Shown here one piece after another: positions 46,308-58,491 of a DNA stretch of 64,000 nt. A program made the position numbers and the translations under genes. The stretch is from Waltergamsia citrina (lineage: Eukaryota > Ascomycota > Sordariomycetes > Hypocreales > Bionectriaceae). The notes beneath the pieces were generated by a model. The model saw nothing but the letters and a program-made list of their open reading frames with translations, was not told the DNA's origin and did not search any database. Location: NCBI GenBank assembly GCA_022814615.1, contig JAKLNE010000036.1, forward strand, positions 124,001 through 188,000, given 5' to 3'. The first letter of the stretch is position 1. Every line of letters begins with the position of its first letter.

Positions 46308-47878
46308 CATTTTCATACTATACTGGAAACGAATCTTGTTATGTCTGAAATTGTGTCTTCACATGAAGGGTTATGGCTCATGAACATAGGTTTTACGTGA
46401 AATCAAGTAAGTCACGCGAGGACGACGACCTCTTAAATAGGTACAGTATTCCTCGGATGGCTTTACGGGAGACTGAATGACTTGGTTTGGAGGCAATTGC
46501 TTGAATCACGCGTACACTGTTTGCATGAAGATACTCAATAGCCTTTGAGGCTCTAATGAGATGTCGCTGAACTTGCAGAGGATGTGGCTGTCCATCTCCC
46601 AAATTTTGTCACAATCCGCTGGATTATTTGGCAAGATAAAGATTCTTATGAAAATACTCAGATGGGTGGGTTTTCACGATGGTAGCGATGTGTATTTGTA
46701 GAATATCAACTACTGGTTTATATTGCAGATTACATACATAGCCTCAAGTCCGTGAACTGGCTTTATGCGAAAGGGGTTTGGTGGATACAACAGCGTGGTA
46801 TTCGGAATAAACCAGGTAACTACCGGCCACTTCCATTACATTTACAATCCATCTCTGCTGTCGATGAGACAGCTGAGTGCATCCACTGCATATGGCTTGG
46901 AACCCTTGCCGTCGTTCTTCCCCCCAATGCAAGCGTCCGGAATAGCCATGAGTCGCTGTCAGTGAAGTACAGTAAGCTGCAGATTCTGTGATTTGAGATT
47001 GCTGTAGTTGTTGCTAGTATCAAGATTGTATACGGGTTGATTCAATGCCAGTGACCCCAAGAATTCATGATTGCCCTTATCGCATAAAAAACATCAAGCT
47101 TTCATCCAAGACCTTGAATCAAGCACTCACGTTCATCAAGCACTTCCTCAGCTCAGTTAGGACCCGAAAGCCTTTAGTGCCTTCACCTCATTCTCTGAGC
47201 GCCTGAGACTCACATAAAGTGGAAGGAGGCAGGTGCTAAGGGGGGTTGAACGGCAGGAGCGACCACTCCGGCCCCCTCAAGCTGCTCCTATTTATTCGCT
47301 GGCCGCCTCGTCATCTTCATCTTACCTTTTTTCATCTTCTCACCTCGGTTCGCCTTGAGGTAATATTGGAGCCCTGCATCTTTGGCCTTTACCACTCCTG
47401 TTTCCCTTCCACGTTCATCATCTTCAGACCCAAGGACTCAATCTTGGTTTGCGGCCCATTCAAGACTAGGCAAACTTGAACAACTTGGTATGTTTATTTT
47501 TGTTATTGTATCATCCCCAGTCTCGTCAAACGAGTCCACACTTCTCCATCTCTCATGTGTGAATCTCAGAATTCCATCCCTCACACACTTCGCCGCTTCC
47601 TCTTTAGGGTGATCGATGACCTTCTGCCTTCACAAGTTTGACACTACGATCATCGATTATCTTCAGCCCTCTTGATAGCACCATTCTCTCAAAGGCAGTA
47701 CAGGAAGAGTGTGTTGGCTGACTTTTACTCAGCCACAGATCGTCGCCCACCACAGATTGTCTGCTGATCGACTTGTCTGAGAACACACTCGCGCCGTACG
47801 TCTCCTTGCTCACCACTGACTGTAATCGAAGTCTGGAACCAATCGGTATGCTGACACAGTTATCAGTTTATCGACATC
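46308..47878. other. Intergenic / long 5' region of helicase gene
   Basis: No gene seen. The last 600 bases, pyrimidine-rich, probably include the helicase promoter and perhaps a leader intron. Confidence 0.5.
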
Positions 47879-49981
47879 ATGGCCAGCTTTGATTCGCAGG
47901 GCGTTAGCCAGGCGGTAAACGACCAGCCTGCCCAGAGAGAGATAGGTGAGAACGATGGGCAAGCTCAAAGCACCCTGAACGCCAAGGTCGATGGATGGAC
48001 TGTCCAGCAAAAGGACGACTACACTGCAACCACCAATGTGGTTGAGACGCAGGCATCGGCTGCAAGTGCTCGTGTCTATGATTGGAACGAGGAGTATGGA
48101 GATGTTGGGCCGAAGATTCCAGAGCTCGAAGAGCAACTCTTTGGTACCGCAGACACTCGTGGAGAAGGAATAGACTTCTCAGTGTAAGTTACGGCCTGTT
48201 CTATGTTGGATCTCGGCGTGGGAGTAAACTAACCATGGTAACTAGCATCAAGAACATCGAGGTCGTGCAAGAGGGGCCTGAGAGAATCGACTTTGTCACC
48301 AAATTCGAAGACGCTGGACTGCACCCAGCTATGCTTGAGAACGTGCAGTTGGCTGGATACACCAACCCAACACCTATTCAGAAATACACGATTCCTGCAA
48401 TTCTTCAGGGCAAGGATGTCATTGGCATCGCTCAGACAGGCAAGACTTATGAACCAACGTCACTGAATCTGGAACTCAGCTGACCAGTTTAGGCTCGGGA
48501 AAGACCGCGGCGTACTTGATCCCCATCCTCAGCAAGCTCATGGGCAAGGCCAAGAAGTGGGCTGCCAAGCGGCCCAATCCTATGAATTTCGTCGACGGAG
48601 TCGATGACGTTAAAGCTGAGCCTCTTGTGATGGTCATTGTTCCGACGCGAGAACTTGCTGTGCAGATCTTCAATGAAGCCCGGAAATTCTGCTACAGGAC
48701 CATGCTTCGACCATGCGTTGTATATGGAGGTTGCCCCATCCGCGAGCAGATTGGTCTCCTGTCCAAGGGTTGTGACGTTCTGATCGGAACACCTGGTCGC
48801 CTCAAGGACTTTGTCCACCGACCCCAAATCTTGACCCTTCGTCGTCTCAAGTACGCTGTCATCGACGAGGCGGATGAAATGCTGGGTGACGATTGGCAGG
48901 GCGAGCTTGGTCCAATTCTGAGTGGCGGAGGTCAGTTCTCTATTACCGGTTTATTCAGCCCCGACTTATAGAATTCAACTGACTGATATATACCACAGAG
49001 CAAGACGAAGGCAACGTCAAGTTTTGCCTGTTCTCGGCTACTTTCCCTAAGGACACTCGGGATCTAGCCAAGGAGTATCTTGCTGAATGCCACGTCCGCT
49101 TCCGCGTTGGACGTGCTGGCAGCACGACCGAGAACATCAAACAGATTGTGATTGAGGCAGACAACTCGGGTAAACGTGACGCCCTGCTCTCCTTGCTTGG
49201 AGATATGTGCGGTGTTCGCACCATCATCTTCGTCAACAGCAGGTTTGCTGTCGACAATCTGGACGATTTTCTTTGGAACTCGGGACTCCCGGTTGTCTCG
49301 ATTCACAGTGAGCGAACGCAGCAAGAGCGAGAGGCTGCGATGCGAGCCTTCCGGTCCGGAAATGCTCCCATCATGATCGCCACTGGTGTCTGTGCCCGTG
49401 GGATAGATGTGCGCAATGTGATGCACGTCATCAATTTTGAGCTTCCCTCATTCGACCACGGAGGCATTGAGGAGTATATTCATCGCATTGGTGAGTTGTA
49501 TTGCATAGCAACCCATTACTTCAGCTAATCCAGATCGTACTAAGGTCGAACCGGTCGCATTGGTCATCGTGGAGTCGCGACTTCTCTCTTCACCGAGAAA
49601 GATGACCCCTTGGGCAGCGTCTTGGCCCGAACTCTCCTTGAGACTGGCCAAGAGATCCCGGAATTCATGCGCCTGTATCTGGATGAGGGCGTTACTCGTG
49701 AGAATGTCAAGTTTGAAACAGAGTCCGATTTCGATCCTACCGAGGCTGCGGGAGTCGATGTCATGGTCGACGGCGGTTTGGACGCTACGAATGATGACTT
49801 GAACGGAGGAGGCCAGCAACAGGATAACTGGGCCACCAATGACACGTCTGGGGGTGCCGGCTGGGGGGTTGAACCTTCTCAAGAAGGGCATGCCGGAGGT
49901 GACAACTGGGATACCAATGCTGCCGCTCCCAATGGCAATGCTTGGGCACAGCCCCAGCCTGCTGAGACTGCTGCCTGGTAG
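47879..49981 (+). CDS. DEAD-box RNA helicase (Ded1/Vasa type)
   Basis: Five exons, 47879..48183, 48246..48439, 48493..48930, 48999..49490 and 49545..49981, give 621 residues. Motifs in order: Q motif (GYTNPTPIQKYTIP), motif I AQTGSGKT (about 164-171), PTRELA (217-222), TPGR (266-269), DEAD (291-294), SAT, ARGID and HRIGRTGR. The tail is Gly/Asn/Trp-rich and disordered. Intron 2 starts with GC rather than GT: only the GC-AG join at 48440-48492 restores GSGKT. It has the usual CAG/GCAAG context and a CTGAC branch site. The protein unwinds RNA; the Ded1/Vasa subfamily acts in translation initiation or RNP remodelling. The exact orthologue is not settled. Confidence 0.93.
48440..48492 (+). other. 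Non-canonical GC-AG intron
   Basis: This 53-base intron splits the Gly codon of the helicase P-loop. The donor is GGCAAG, the acceptor TTTAG, and the branch site CTGAC is nine bases from the acceptor. No GT donor nearby gives motif I. Confidence 0.88.
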
Positions 49982-50366
49982 TCACTGACGACCTTCACTG
50001 TAGTCTTCCAAAGTCGCCTCCAGATCACGCCGCAGTCATGATGTGGGATGTTGGCAATGCGAGAAGGTAGTTGAGAGCAAGTCTGGTGCGCATTGTGGGG
50101 ACGGGATCTTCAGTATTCGAGTCTTTACAAGTGACTCACGGTCTTCTAGGGCCGGATGTAGTTTATGAATTTGATCTGGCTTACAAAAGAATGCCTGACC
50201 AACTAGTCCCGTTTGTGATACGGCCAATTGATGCGCACCAATTGACTGTAGCAGAAGTTGGCAACGATGGGTCAATCTCACGATAGACATCAAGGAAGAG
50301 GTCGAGCAAAGGTGGTTGAAGACCCATTATTGAATTTTGGCCACCACTGATCCACGATGGGCTGGT
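49982..50366. other. Convergent 3' intergenic
   Basis: The 385 bases between two converging stop codons hold no gene. Confidence 0.6.
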
Positions 50367-52278
50367 TCACATGTTCCCCATGATCTTACCTAACCCGCGT
50401 AGTTTTGTTCCGCTGTTTCCATAACCAAGCTCCACGACACCTTGTGTAAACTTCCATCCTTTATCTTGACTTTTCACAGGATATTGCGCCGGCGGTGGGA
50501 TACCCGTACGGACGCCCATCCAACCATAGCGGTCCTCACATATACTCTTGATGTTGCAAAGACCACGAAGCCCCTCTTCTCCAGCGAAGCGTCCATATCC
50601 AGAGCCGGCAACTCCACCAAAGGGGAGTTGCACGGCGTAATAGACTGCAAAGTCATTGACGGCGACCATGCCCGCCTTGAGACCAGAGACAATCGGCTGC
50701 ATAGCAGGATCACGCTCCGACCCGTGTACTGAGGCTCCGAGGCCGAAGTTAGGAGCGTTCGCAACGGCAAGCATGTCTTCGGCTGACGAGGACTTTGTGG
50801 GCATAACGGTTAGTACGGGGCCAAAACATTCTTGCTGAGCAATGCGCATCTCCGGGGTGACATCGACCAGGAGTGTAGGCTCGAAATAGTGGCCTTTAGG
50901 GAAGTCTGGGTGCGAGTAGCGTTTGCCGCCGGCGAGCAGGCGAGCACCCTGGGACACAGCTTCTTTAATGAGCTTCTCTAGATTGCTGAACGAAGCATCA
51001 CTGATCATGGCACCGACATCGGCATTGGGTCCGAGACGCAAGCCCTTCACGCGGGGCTCAAGACGGTTGATCAACTCCTGATAGACTGCTGGGCCGGCAA
51101 TGACACGCTCAACGCCGATGCAATTCTGACCAGCAGCTTGGAAAGTGCCCCTGAGGACAACCTCGGTGATACGGGTAAGGTCGCTAGCAGCAGAGTCCAA
51201 AATGATGAATGGGTCTTTCCCGCCTAGCTCTGCGACAACTGGGGTAAGAGTCTTTGCAGCGCTAGCAGCTACCTGACGGGCCACTGCTTGAGACCCGATG
51301 AAAGTGATATGGCTGATTTTTGGATGAGACGTGAGATGACCAGCAGTATCGGGCCAACAGACGATAGTCTGTACCAGAGCAGGGTCATGGCCATGCGCAA
51401 GGAGAGCACCACGCGCAATATTGGCAAAGAAAGCGCTTGACCAAGCCGTATTCTCCGAAACCTTCACCACGATAGCGTTACCAGCAAAGATAGCACTAAT
51501 GATCGGTCCCATCATATTGTGGAAGGGATAGTTCCAGCTGACAAGCGCAGCCACAACTCCCATAGGCTCATACACCACCGTATTCCGCTTATACGACATA
51601 AGAAGATTGGTAGGTCTTTGCGACGGCCGCAGCGCCTTCTCGCCGTGCTTAATAGTCCATTGAAGCTTCTCTACCGTGACAAGAATCTCCCCAAGCTGCG
51701 CATCAATCTTCGTCTTGCCGCTATCAAGCCCAGCAATCCGACAGATCTCCTCAGCATTCTCCATGACATAGCGCTTAAGCGAACCCAGGACGGCTTTCCG
51801 CTGTTCAAAGGTAGTGTTGTTCCATGTTTTCTGAGCCTTCTCTGCGGCTTCGATGGCTCGGTCGACAGCTTCCGGCGTGGAAGGGTTGACTAGCCCGAGG
51901 AGCTTGCCTGTAGCAGGGGCGTAGCATTGTACGGCGGAGGAACCGGGAATCTTGATGCTCGTTTCGTCGACGAGGACATCTTGTTCAGGAAGTTTCGGGG
52001 CTGGGATGGTGTAACGGCGGGGGGCGTTCGCAGCGGCGCTGGCGGCTGATTTGGCGACGGAGATTAGCAAGAAGCTGAAGCCGAGAGCAATGATCGTGCA
52101 AGCTATTTGGACCACGGATTGACTGCACTGTAGTGTGAGCAAAAATGACCAAAAACCACAGCAAGAAAGGTGGGATGTCGCACGGAATATCAAAACTGTC
52201 TTGTAGGTATTCGCCCCATTGAGTCCATAAAGCTAGCAGAGCTGGCTGTTGATCCGACATAGCTGCTTCCTGCGCCAT
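50367..52278 (-). CDS. Membrane-anchored aldehyde dehydrogenase (Msc7-like)
   Basis: Two exons on minus, 52184..52278 and 50367..52122, give 616 residues; a second Met would give 610. A hydrophobic anchor near residues 37-54 (IACTIIALGFSFLLISVA) precedes the catalytic domain. Glu330 in VVAELGGKDP and Cys366 in AAGQNCIGVER are the catalytic pair, 36 residues apart as usual. FGPVLTVMP and PFGGVAGSGYGRF are further family blocks. The N-terminal anchor and domain order match yeast Msc7 and its fungal relatives, whose substrate is poorly known. The intron (GTGCGA to TGCAG) is inferred from frame and hydrophobic continuity and is less certain than the rest. An unspliced start at 52193 would give an odd Cys-rich N-terminus. 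Confidence 0.88.
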
Positions 52279-53468
52279 TTCAAAGGCCCAATGCTTTGCG
52301 ACAGAGGTGTTGTTGGCCTTGCTGATGTCGTAGCGGATTCTCCGTTGGGAGATGAGGTCGAAATAAAGCTAAAGATCATGTGGGGCCAATTCTGTCAAGA
52401 CCCCTGCCAAGAAGACGCCATGTTTACGCGGGTTTGCCCGTTTCTTTAGATGAAGAACATGAACAAAGTACATACAGTAGGTATAAAATATGACACTTCG
52501 GATTTGAAGGGAGGTTTTTTCTTCTTCTTTTTTTTTTGTCATGTTTCACTAGAGTTCTATCTTAAAAGCTCTTTAGGTGTTAAATTATGAGAAGCTTCGT
52601 AGCGACATTAAGGAATCGTGAAAAGTTTGTCCATCGACTGACGATGCTCTTGATCTTCCAAAGTCGGGTTCGCTGTTTACCTCACTTTGACTGTACATAA
52701 ACTTCTTGTGTGGCTTTTCCAGAACTATCCTGAACATCATCACATTGGTCACTTGCATCAGTTCTAAGACCCATCCACATTACGCCCTTGAGTCAATCGA
52801 ATATGTTAACAGCGATGAAATAAGCTTGCTTGACAAGTCATCTATTTACAGACGTGTCTCCAACCTCCTCCATTTCTCGACTTCCAAGCATGCCCAGTAA
52901 GACCTGCATAGTCGCGCCAACACCTGCAATAGGATTGAGACTAAACAAGTCTAACCCTGTTGAGGATCTCTAAAAAAAAAATGCAAGAAGAAATCGATCC
53001 CAACGTAAATCAAGATACAGTGAAAGACAACAAGCAACCCAGAGCTCCTTTTTTCTCCATATACCCCTCGACAAGAACGCCCCGCAGTGCAGAAGACAAA
53101 GAGAAAGAAAGCCGCAGGGTTTCCCCTCGGCTGAAACTTCCACGCACTTCCTTGCGACTTGGCTATCCGGAGTTTCTCAAATGGAGCCCGCGTTTGGGAC
53201 TTCAAATACTGACAAGTAACTCCAAACAGGACGTCGTGTCCGCAAGCAGAATATAGTGCGTGTAGGCAATTGCAAATGGATGAACTAGGAAAGAGAGTTG
53301 CAACTCATAGATCGCTCATGCAGATCGTGAAGCCCGCCAAGAGCCGCTTGTGGGATATCAACAAAAACAGTCGCCAAACAGTAAGGAAAGTGCTGAATGA
53401 GAGGTCGTAAAAATAATGTACAGAAGCTCTCTAGTATCGAATGTTGTTCGACACGACTACCGCGTCCA
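52279..53468. other. Intergenic
   Basis: About 1.2 kb, no gene seen. It holds the aldehyde dehydrogenase promoter and the 3' flank of the P4-ATPase. Confidence 0.5.
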
Positions 53469-56400
53469 CTAGTTGTTCGCGCTCTTGGACAAGGAAAGCC
53501 CGCGGAGCCGGGGCTTGAATCGGCCAATAGCGGACTGGGAAGACTCAATGCGGGATAGGCGTGCAGCGGACGTGAACTCCTCACTAGCTTCGTAACTTGG
53601 CCGCACGCGGTCCATAGAAGCACGGATACGATCATAGGAAGGCCTAGCTCGGTCGACAGAGGGCCGGCCCACTGGTATGGCCTGCCTCTCTTGGGCCTGC
53701 GGTACCTCCAACGACATGCGTCCCGCTGGGAGCGAATAATTCGTGGAGTTACTGTTGTTCTGGCTGTGCTGATGCGTGTGGTTCGTGTAGCGTGTTGTGC
53801 AGGATGGGGGATAGATTGGTCGCTGGTCCTCATCCACACTCGCGTTATACGCGTGAGTGATCTTCCGCGAAACGTCAGATGAGTCAGATTCGGCGCTCTT
53901 GGCATCGATCGGCTCCTTTTGTTCCTTGCTGGGCTCGAGGTAATCGAAATGCCCAAGACGCTCCTGCTCACGAATGATGTCCACGTCGTACGGAAAGTAC
54001 ACTTTCTGAATCGACTTGACGGCGAAACGAGGGAACAGGCAGATAATCGGAACGACGAAGAAATTGGCCCAGAACGTTGCCTCTCCATAAACTTGCGCAG
54101 CGCCACCATAAAGATAGCCGGACGCCCCTGGTATCGACGTAAAGATGCCAGTAAAGACGAAAATGAAGACGTCGCTGATGGACACGACGAGGAGTAAAAT
54201 CCAGTCCCACTGGTACGTATTGATCATGATGTACATGTTGATGACGAAAATGGCCGGATGAGCAACGTAGACACCAAAACGCATGCGGTCGAGCACGTCG
54301 AGTCCGTTTTCTGTTAGAGGCTTGGCCGTGTGGAACAACAGATAGGGGATGTAGTAGACGATGACAGATTGGTAAAGGCCGTCAATCATGTAAAGCCTAG
54401 ACAAGTTAGCGATAATCATCCCCCGAATAATCCAACATAATAGTGCATTACTTACCAGAACTTGGTCTGAGTCCATTCCATGCGCAGGATACCTCGACGG
54501 TAAAGTTGCGGAACGGCAAGAGAAACCTTATCCGACACGTCCTGGTCGAAGATACCCATAAGACCGACCGGCAAGGAAGTGAAGACGAGGTTGAACAGAA
54601 TGAGATAGCTGTAATCGAAGAGGTAGGTGATATCCATGTCGCAGTAGAGCTCATACCAGTAAATGGCCAGAGTCCACACCATGTTCTTGTAAAAGAAATT
54701 GCTAATACTCTCGGCCAATCGTCGGTAGGACCATCGGCCATGCACCAACATAAGTCGTTGTAGGAATCGGAATTGAGCAATCGCGTAATCAGACGACATA
54801 GCAGCCTGGCGGCCTTCAACTCCAGCAATACCGACGCCAACGTCGGCTTCCTGGATCATTGCGACGTCATTGGCACCATCGCCAATGGAGAGAGTCATAA
54901 CATCTAACCCGTTCTTGACCATGGACACAACAGCAGCTTTTTGCGCCGGACTAACACGACAACACAAGACGGAGCGACACTGTTTGCAGAGAAGCAAGAA
55001 CTTTTGCTTCAGGCGATCATTGAGGACCCACCGAAGGGTAAAACCATCAACGACAAGACCGTGGGTAGGAGCCGGGGGCTCATGGTTCTTTTTGGCCTTC
55101 GCAAGGTCCTCATCACTTCCTTCAATACCAAAGATTTGCAAATTCTTGTCCAGTTCCTTTTCGGCCTCGTCAAGTAAAGCTTCTTCGTTGACATCCTCAT
55201 CCTCCGACTCGTTGATCTTGATATGAATCAGATCCATTGAGTTGTTGAGAAGATTACAGGAGAATCCAATGTTGATGGCTGTCTCGACTTTGTCTCCAGT
55301 GAGTACCCAAAGTTTGATACCAGCCTGACCGAGAAGCTCGATAGTATCAGGAACCCCATCTTGTAGACGGTCCTCAATAGCTGTACCGCCAATGAGGGTA
55401 AGATCCTGTTCGATGAGCTCCGCGGCAGCCTCCATCTTCTCCTCTCGGTTGTCAAGAGCAGCGGATGCTGCATCATGCTGCTTCTTCCATGCACGATACA
55501 CATCTTCAGAAATCTCCTTCTCGGCGATGCAGAGAGTTCGAAGACCCTCTCTAGCGAAAAGCTCAAGATGCTCAGCGGTTTCCCTGCGCAGATCTTGCTG
55601 CTCGCCCTTCTTCAAACGTGCATAGATGACCGAATCGGCGCCCTTGGTGAAAAGCATGATCTTCCCATCAGGCATGCGGATGATGCAGCTCATTCTCTTA
55701 CGGCTGGAATTGAATTCAATAGTGTTCAGAACCTGGAAGTTGCAGTCTTCGCCCAGAATGTTGAGATTGATGCCATTGTCTGAGTAACTCAACACGACAA
55801 AACCCATATCACGAGCCGTCGCGACGAGCGCCTCCTCATCGGGGGACTGTGCTTTGAATTTCATCTTAGGTGGGTCGTCGAGCGATCGTTCGGGAATAAC
55901 AGTGTGGCACAGGGCCAGGACCATCATGAATTTCTTGTTTGCCTCCATTTGGTCGGTGCCTGATTCGCCAGCAAGATCCGCTACGAAGTCGGGCGCAATA
56001 AATGTCAAGTCTTCGTCGTGAAGATAGGGGTTGTCATTCATCTTCCGCAAATCTTGGATGGCGCGCACTTTAGCTTCGGCAATTTCTGCGCGGATCCTTT
56101 CGCCCTCCTTCTCGACGTCGACACCGCCTTCACGCTTGCGCATACCCGCCTGGGCTTCAGTGTATGCCTCGCCGTAAGGCTGGCCGTTGATGGTGGCCTT
56201 CTTAAATTCCATGGCATTCTGAGTCAGCGTGCCTGTCTTGTCGGAAAAGATATATTCGATTTGGCCGACGTCATCGGAAATATTCCAAGCCTTGGGAACG
56301 CAAGGCTGGTCAATCTCTTCATAGTACATTTCGACATCACTGTAGATGAAAACAGCCTGAAGAGTCCTCACAACCTCCAGCGTGATGTATAGAGAAATGG

Positions 56401-58166
56401 GAATCAAGTTCTGGAAGACGATGAGAGCAGCCCAGAAGGTGATGAACCCACTAAGAGGAGCGGTACCGCCGATAGACTCATATTCGAAAAAGTGCAAGGA
56501 GGCATCGGTTTTAGCCCAGGCCACGCCATTGACAATAGCGGCTGTGGCGCACACAGCAAAGAGTATTCCGAAGTTCAAAATGACATTGAAGTTCATCTCG
56601 CGGGCAATTCGTGAACGTTTGGTCGGAGTAACACCGGCATTCATCATGATCTTGGTTTCGTGACCGGTGAAAACAACGACGCCTAGAACCCACTCTGTGT
56701 TTCTTAGATTGCAACCTCGGAGGAGAAGGTTGTCAATGGTGATGGGCTCTGTCATATCCTCAGCCGGCGCACCTGGCATGTCTGGAATTTCTTGTTGCCA
56801 CCTGATAGCACCGTTGTATTTGTACAGATTAGGCTGCGGAGCTTCACTTTCAATCCTGAACTCAGCCCTCTCGCAGTCGCGAGCATGCCTGAGGGACCGT
56901 CCACAGCGAAGAGCTTGGCGTACTTTGAGGTTCGTCTCGCCGTCCAAGTTCTTGGTTTCCACGTAACAAGCCCCGTCGGGATCCGATGTTGAAAGGACGA
57001 TGACATCGGCGGGAAGCTCATCGTCGTTATAAATTCGCACGAAGTCACCCACATTGACGCTCTTCCAAGTATCCTTCTTGAACCGAGCATCGTGGATTGG
57101 CCGGTGGTAATTAACAATGTCGGTCTTCATGTTTCGGAGTGCCTCCATGCGTTGGGCGTCTTCGTCGTCGGGGAGCTCAATGCGGATATGTGGCGTTGGT
57201 GTTGCAGGTGACTGCACTGGCGTCATTTGAATGTCTTCATGAGCTGACACATAGGATTCACGGCCGGAAAAAGGCGATGCCAGAGACTCTCGCACATTCT
57301 TCCGGGTCCGCTGCGTCTCGATGGAAGCTCTCGGCTCCTCGTCGACGGCATTCTTGGCCTCTTTACGGCGGATAATCTCCTCCTTAGCTTTCTTGGACCA
57401 TAAGCTCTGGATTGAGCGCCAGAGAGCGCCAAAGAGAGTCGAGTTGGCCTTTTTGAATCTCCTCCACTGGGATACTTGGTCATCGGCAACGTTCACATTG
57501 TTCCAGTTGTGCAGGCGATGCACAGATGCATTGTTCATTTCAATATCGAGCACCGTCCGACTGTAGTCCTCGATCGCATCTTTGATGGCCGTGACGACGA
57601 TAATGAAGATTAGTGGTACGGAGTTGAGCCCAGGGTTCTCGCCACCGAAAATAGGGAAGAACTGGGATACACAAGGTCAGCTCATGACGGGCAGCTAAAT
57701 AGAATCGCACGCGTCTTCGACTTACCACTAGGATGACCATGAACAAGAAGAAGATGTTGGCGATGTTGTGGAACTGAAACCACAAGTTCTTGGGGACGAA
57801 GGATAATGGTGTATACTTGGCGGTTCGGATCTTGTTTCGAGGAAAGTTATAGATCGGATTGCCATCCTCGTCCACCATATCGTCGGGTAAACTTATGTTG
57901 AAGTAAAGAGTACGGTTAGGGGCTTCGTCGTCATTGTTATCGCCATTCGAGGCCTCCTGGTCGTTTTCCGGACTTCCATCGTCTTTCTCGCCCTCGGCGT
58001 CTTGATTTTGCTGCGTTCGGTCTTGCAAATCTTTTCTCTTGGAACCGCCACTGCGTACAGTCAGGCGGCGTGTGGCCCATCGAGCCCTTTGTGTGTTGTT
58101 CGCCGCCCCTTTGCCATTGCCATTGCCGTTGGCGGCGGCCGCGTCGGGATGGAGGGAATTAGTCAT
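53469..58166 (-). CDS. P4-type phospholipid flippase (Dnf1/Dnf2 type)
   Basis: Three exons on minus, 57726..58166, 54456..57661 and 53469..54396, give 1524 residues. Residues 1-85 are low-complexity and acidic; YNFPRNKIRTAKYTPLSFVP leads into the first helices. DGETNLK is the actuator loop, PISLY (about 568) the P4 lipid-path signature, DKTGTLTQN (Asp621) the phosphorylation site, and GDGANDVAMIQ the hinge. Ten helices can be placed. The Ser/Arg-rich tail with RPSYDR repeats and a RIESSQS site suits kinase regulation. Flippases of this type move PC or PE from the outer to the inner leaflet at the plasma membrane and growing tip. Both introns (64 and 59 bases) rejoin helices (VFFPIFGG and FWLYMIDG). 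Confidence 0.95.
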
Positions 58167-58460
58167 GATGCGGCCTCAGGTGCTGGATATGGTAATCAAT
58201 GAGAAGCGGGCAATGGCCCGTTCAGCCCGTTGTTGCCAGCCAGGTTGAGGTTGAGGCGTATGGTTCAATCGTAGTGTGATCAGGTATATTGAGGTGGTGA
58301 ATGGCGGTTCATGTGGCCTTCCGAGGCGGCACCGCCTAAAAGTCTAGACAGACGCGGGACGGACCTAGTGCCAAGGGAAACCGGGGCACGAGTGACAAGC
58401 GAGGCTCGCCAGTTACCAGCGAAATGCGGTCCGTCGGTCGTTGTATGGTGTTGTGAGATG

Positions 58461-58491
58461 TCGTGGTCGTGGTCGTGTCGTGTCGTGTCGC
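58461..58491 (+). repeat. Short TCGTG tandem repeat
   Basis: About six units of TCGTG or TCGTGG lie in the upstream region of the flippase gene, 300 bases before its start codon. Confidence 0.7.

Noticed and set aside
53285..54109. 274-codon open frame on minus
   Set aside because: It overlaps the last exon of the P4-ATPase in another frame; the ATPase frame carries the conserved helices.
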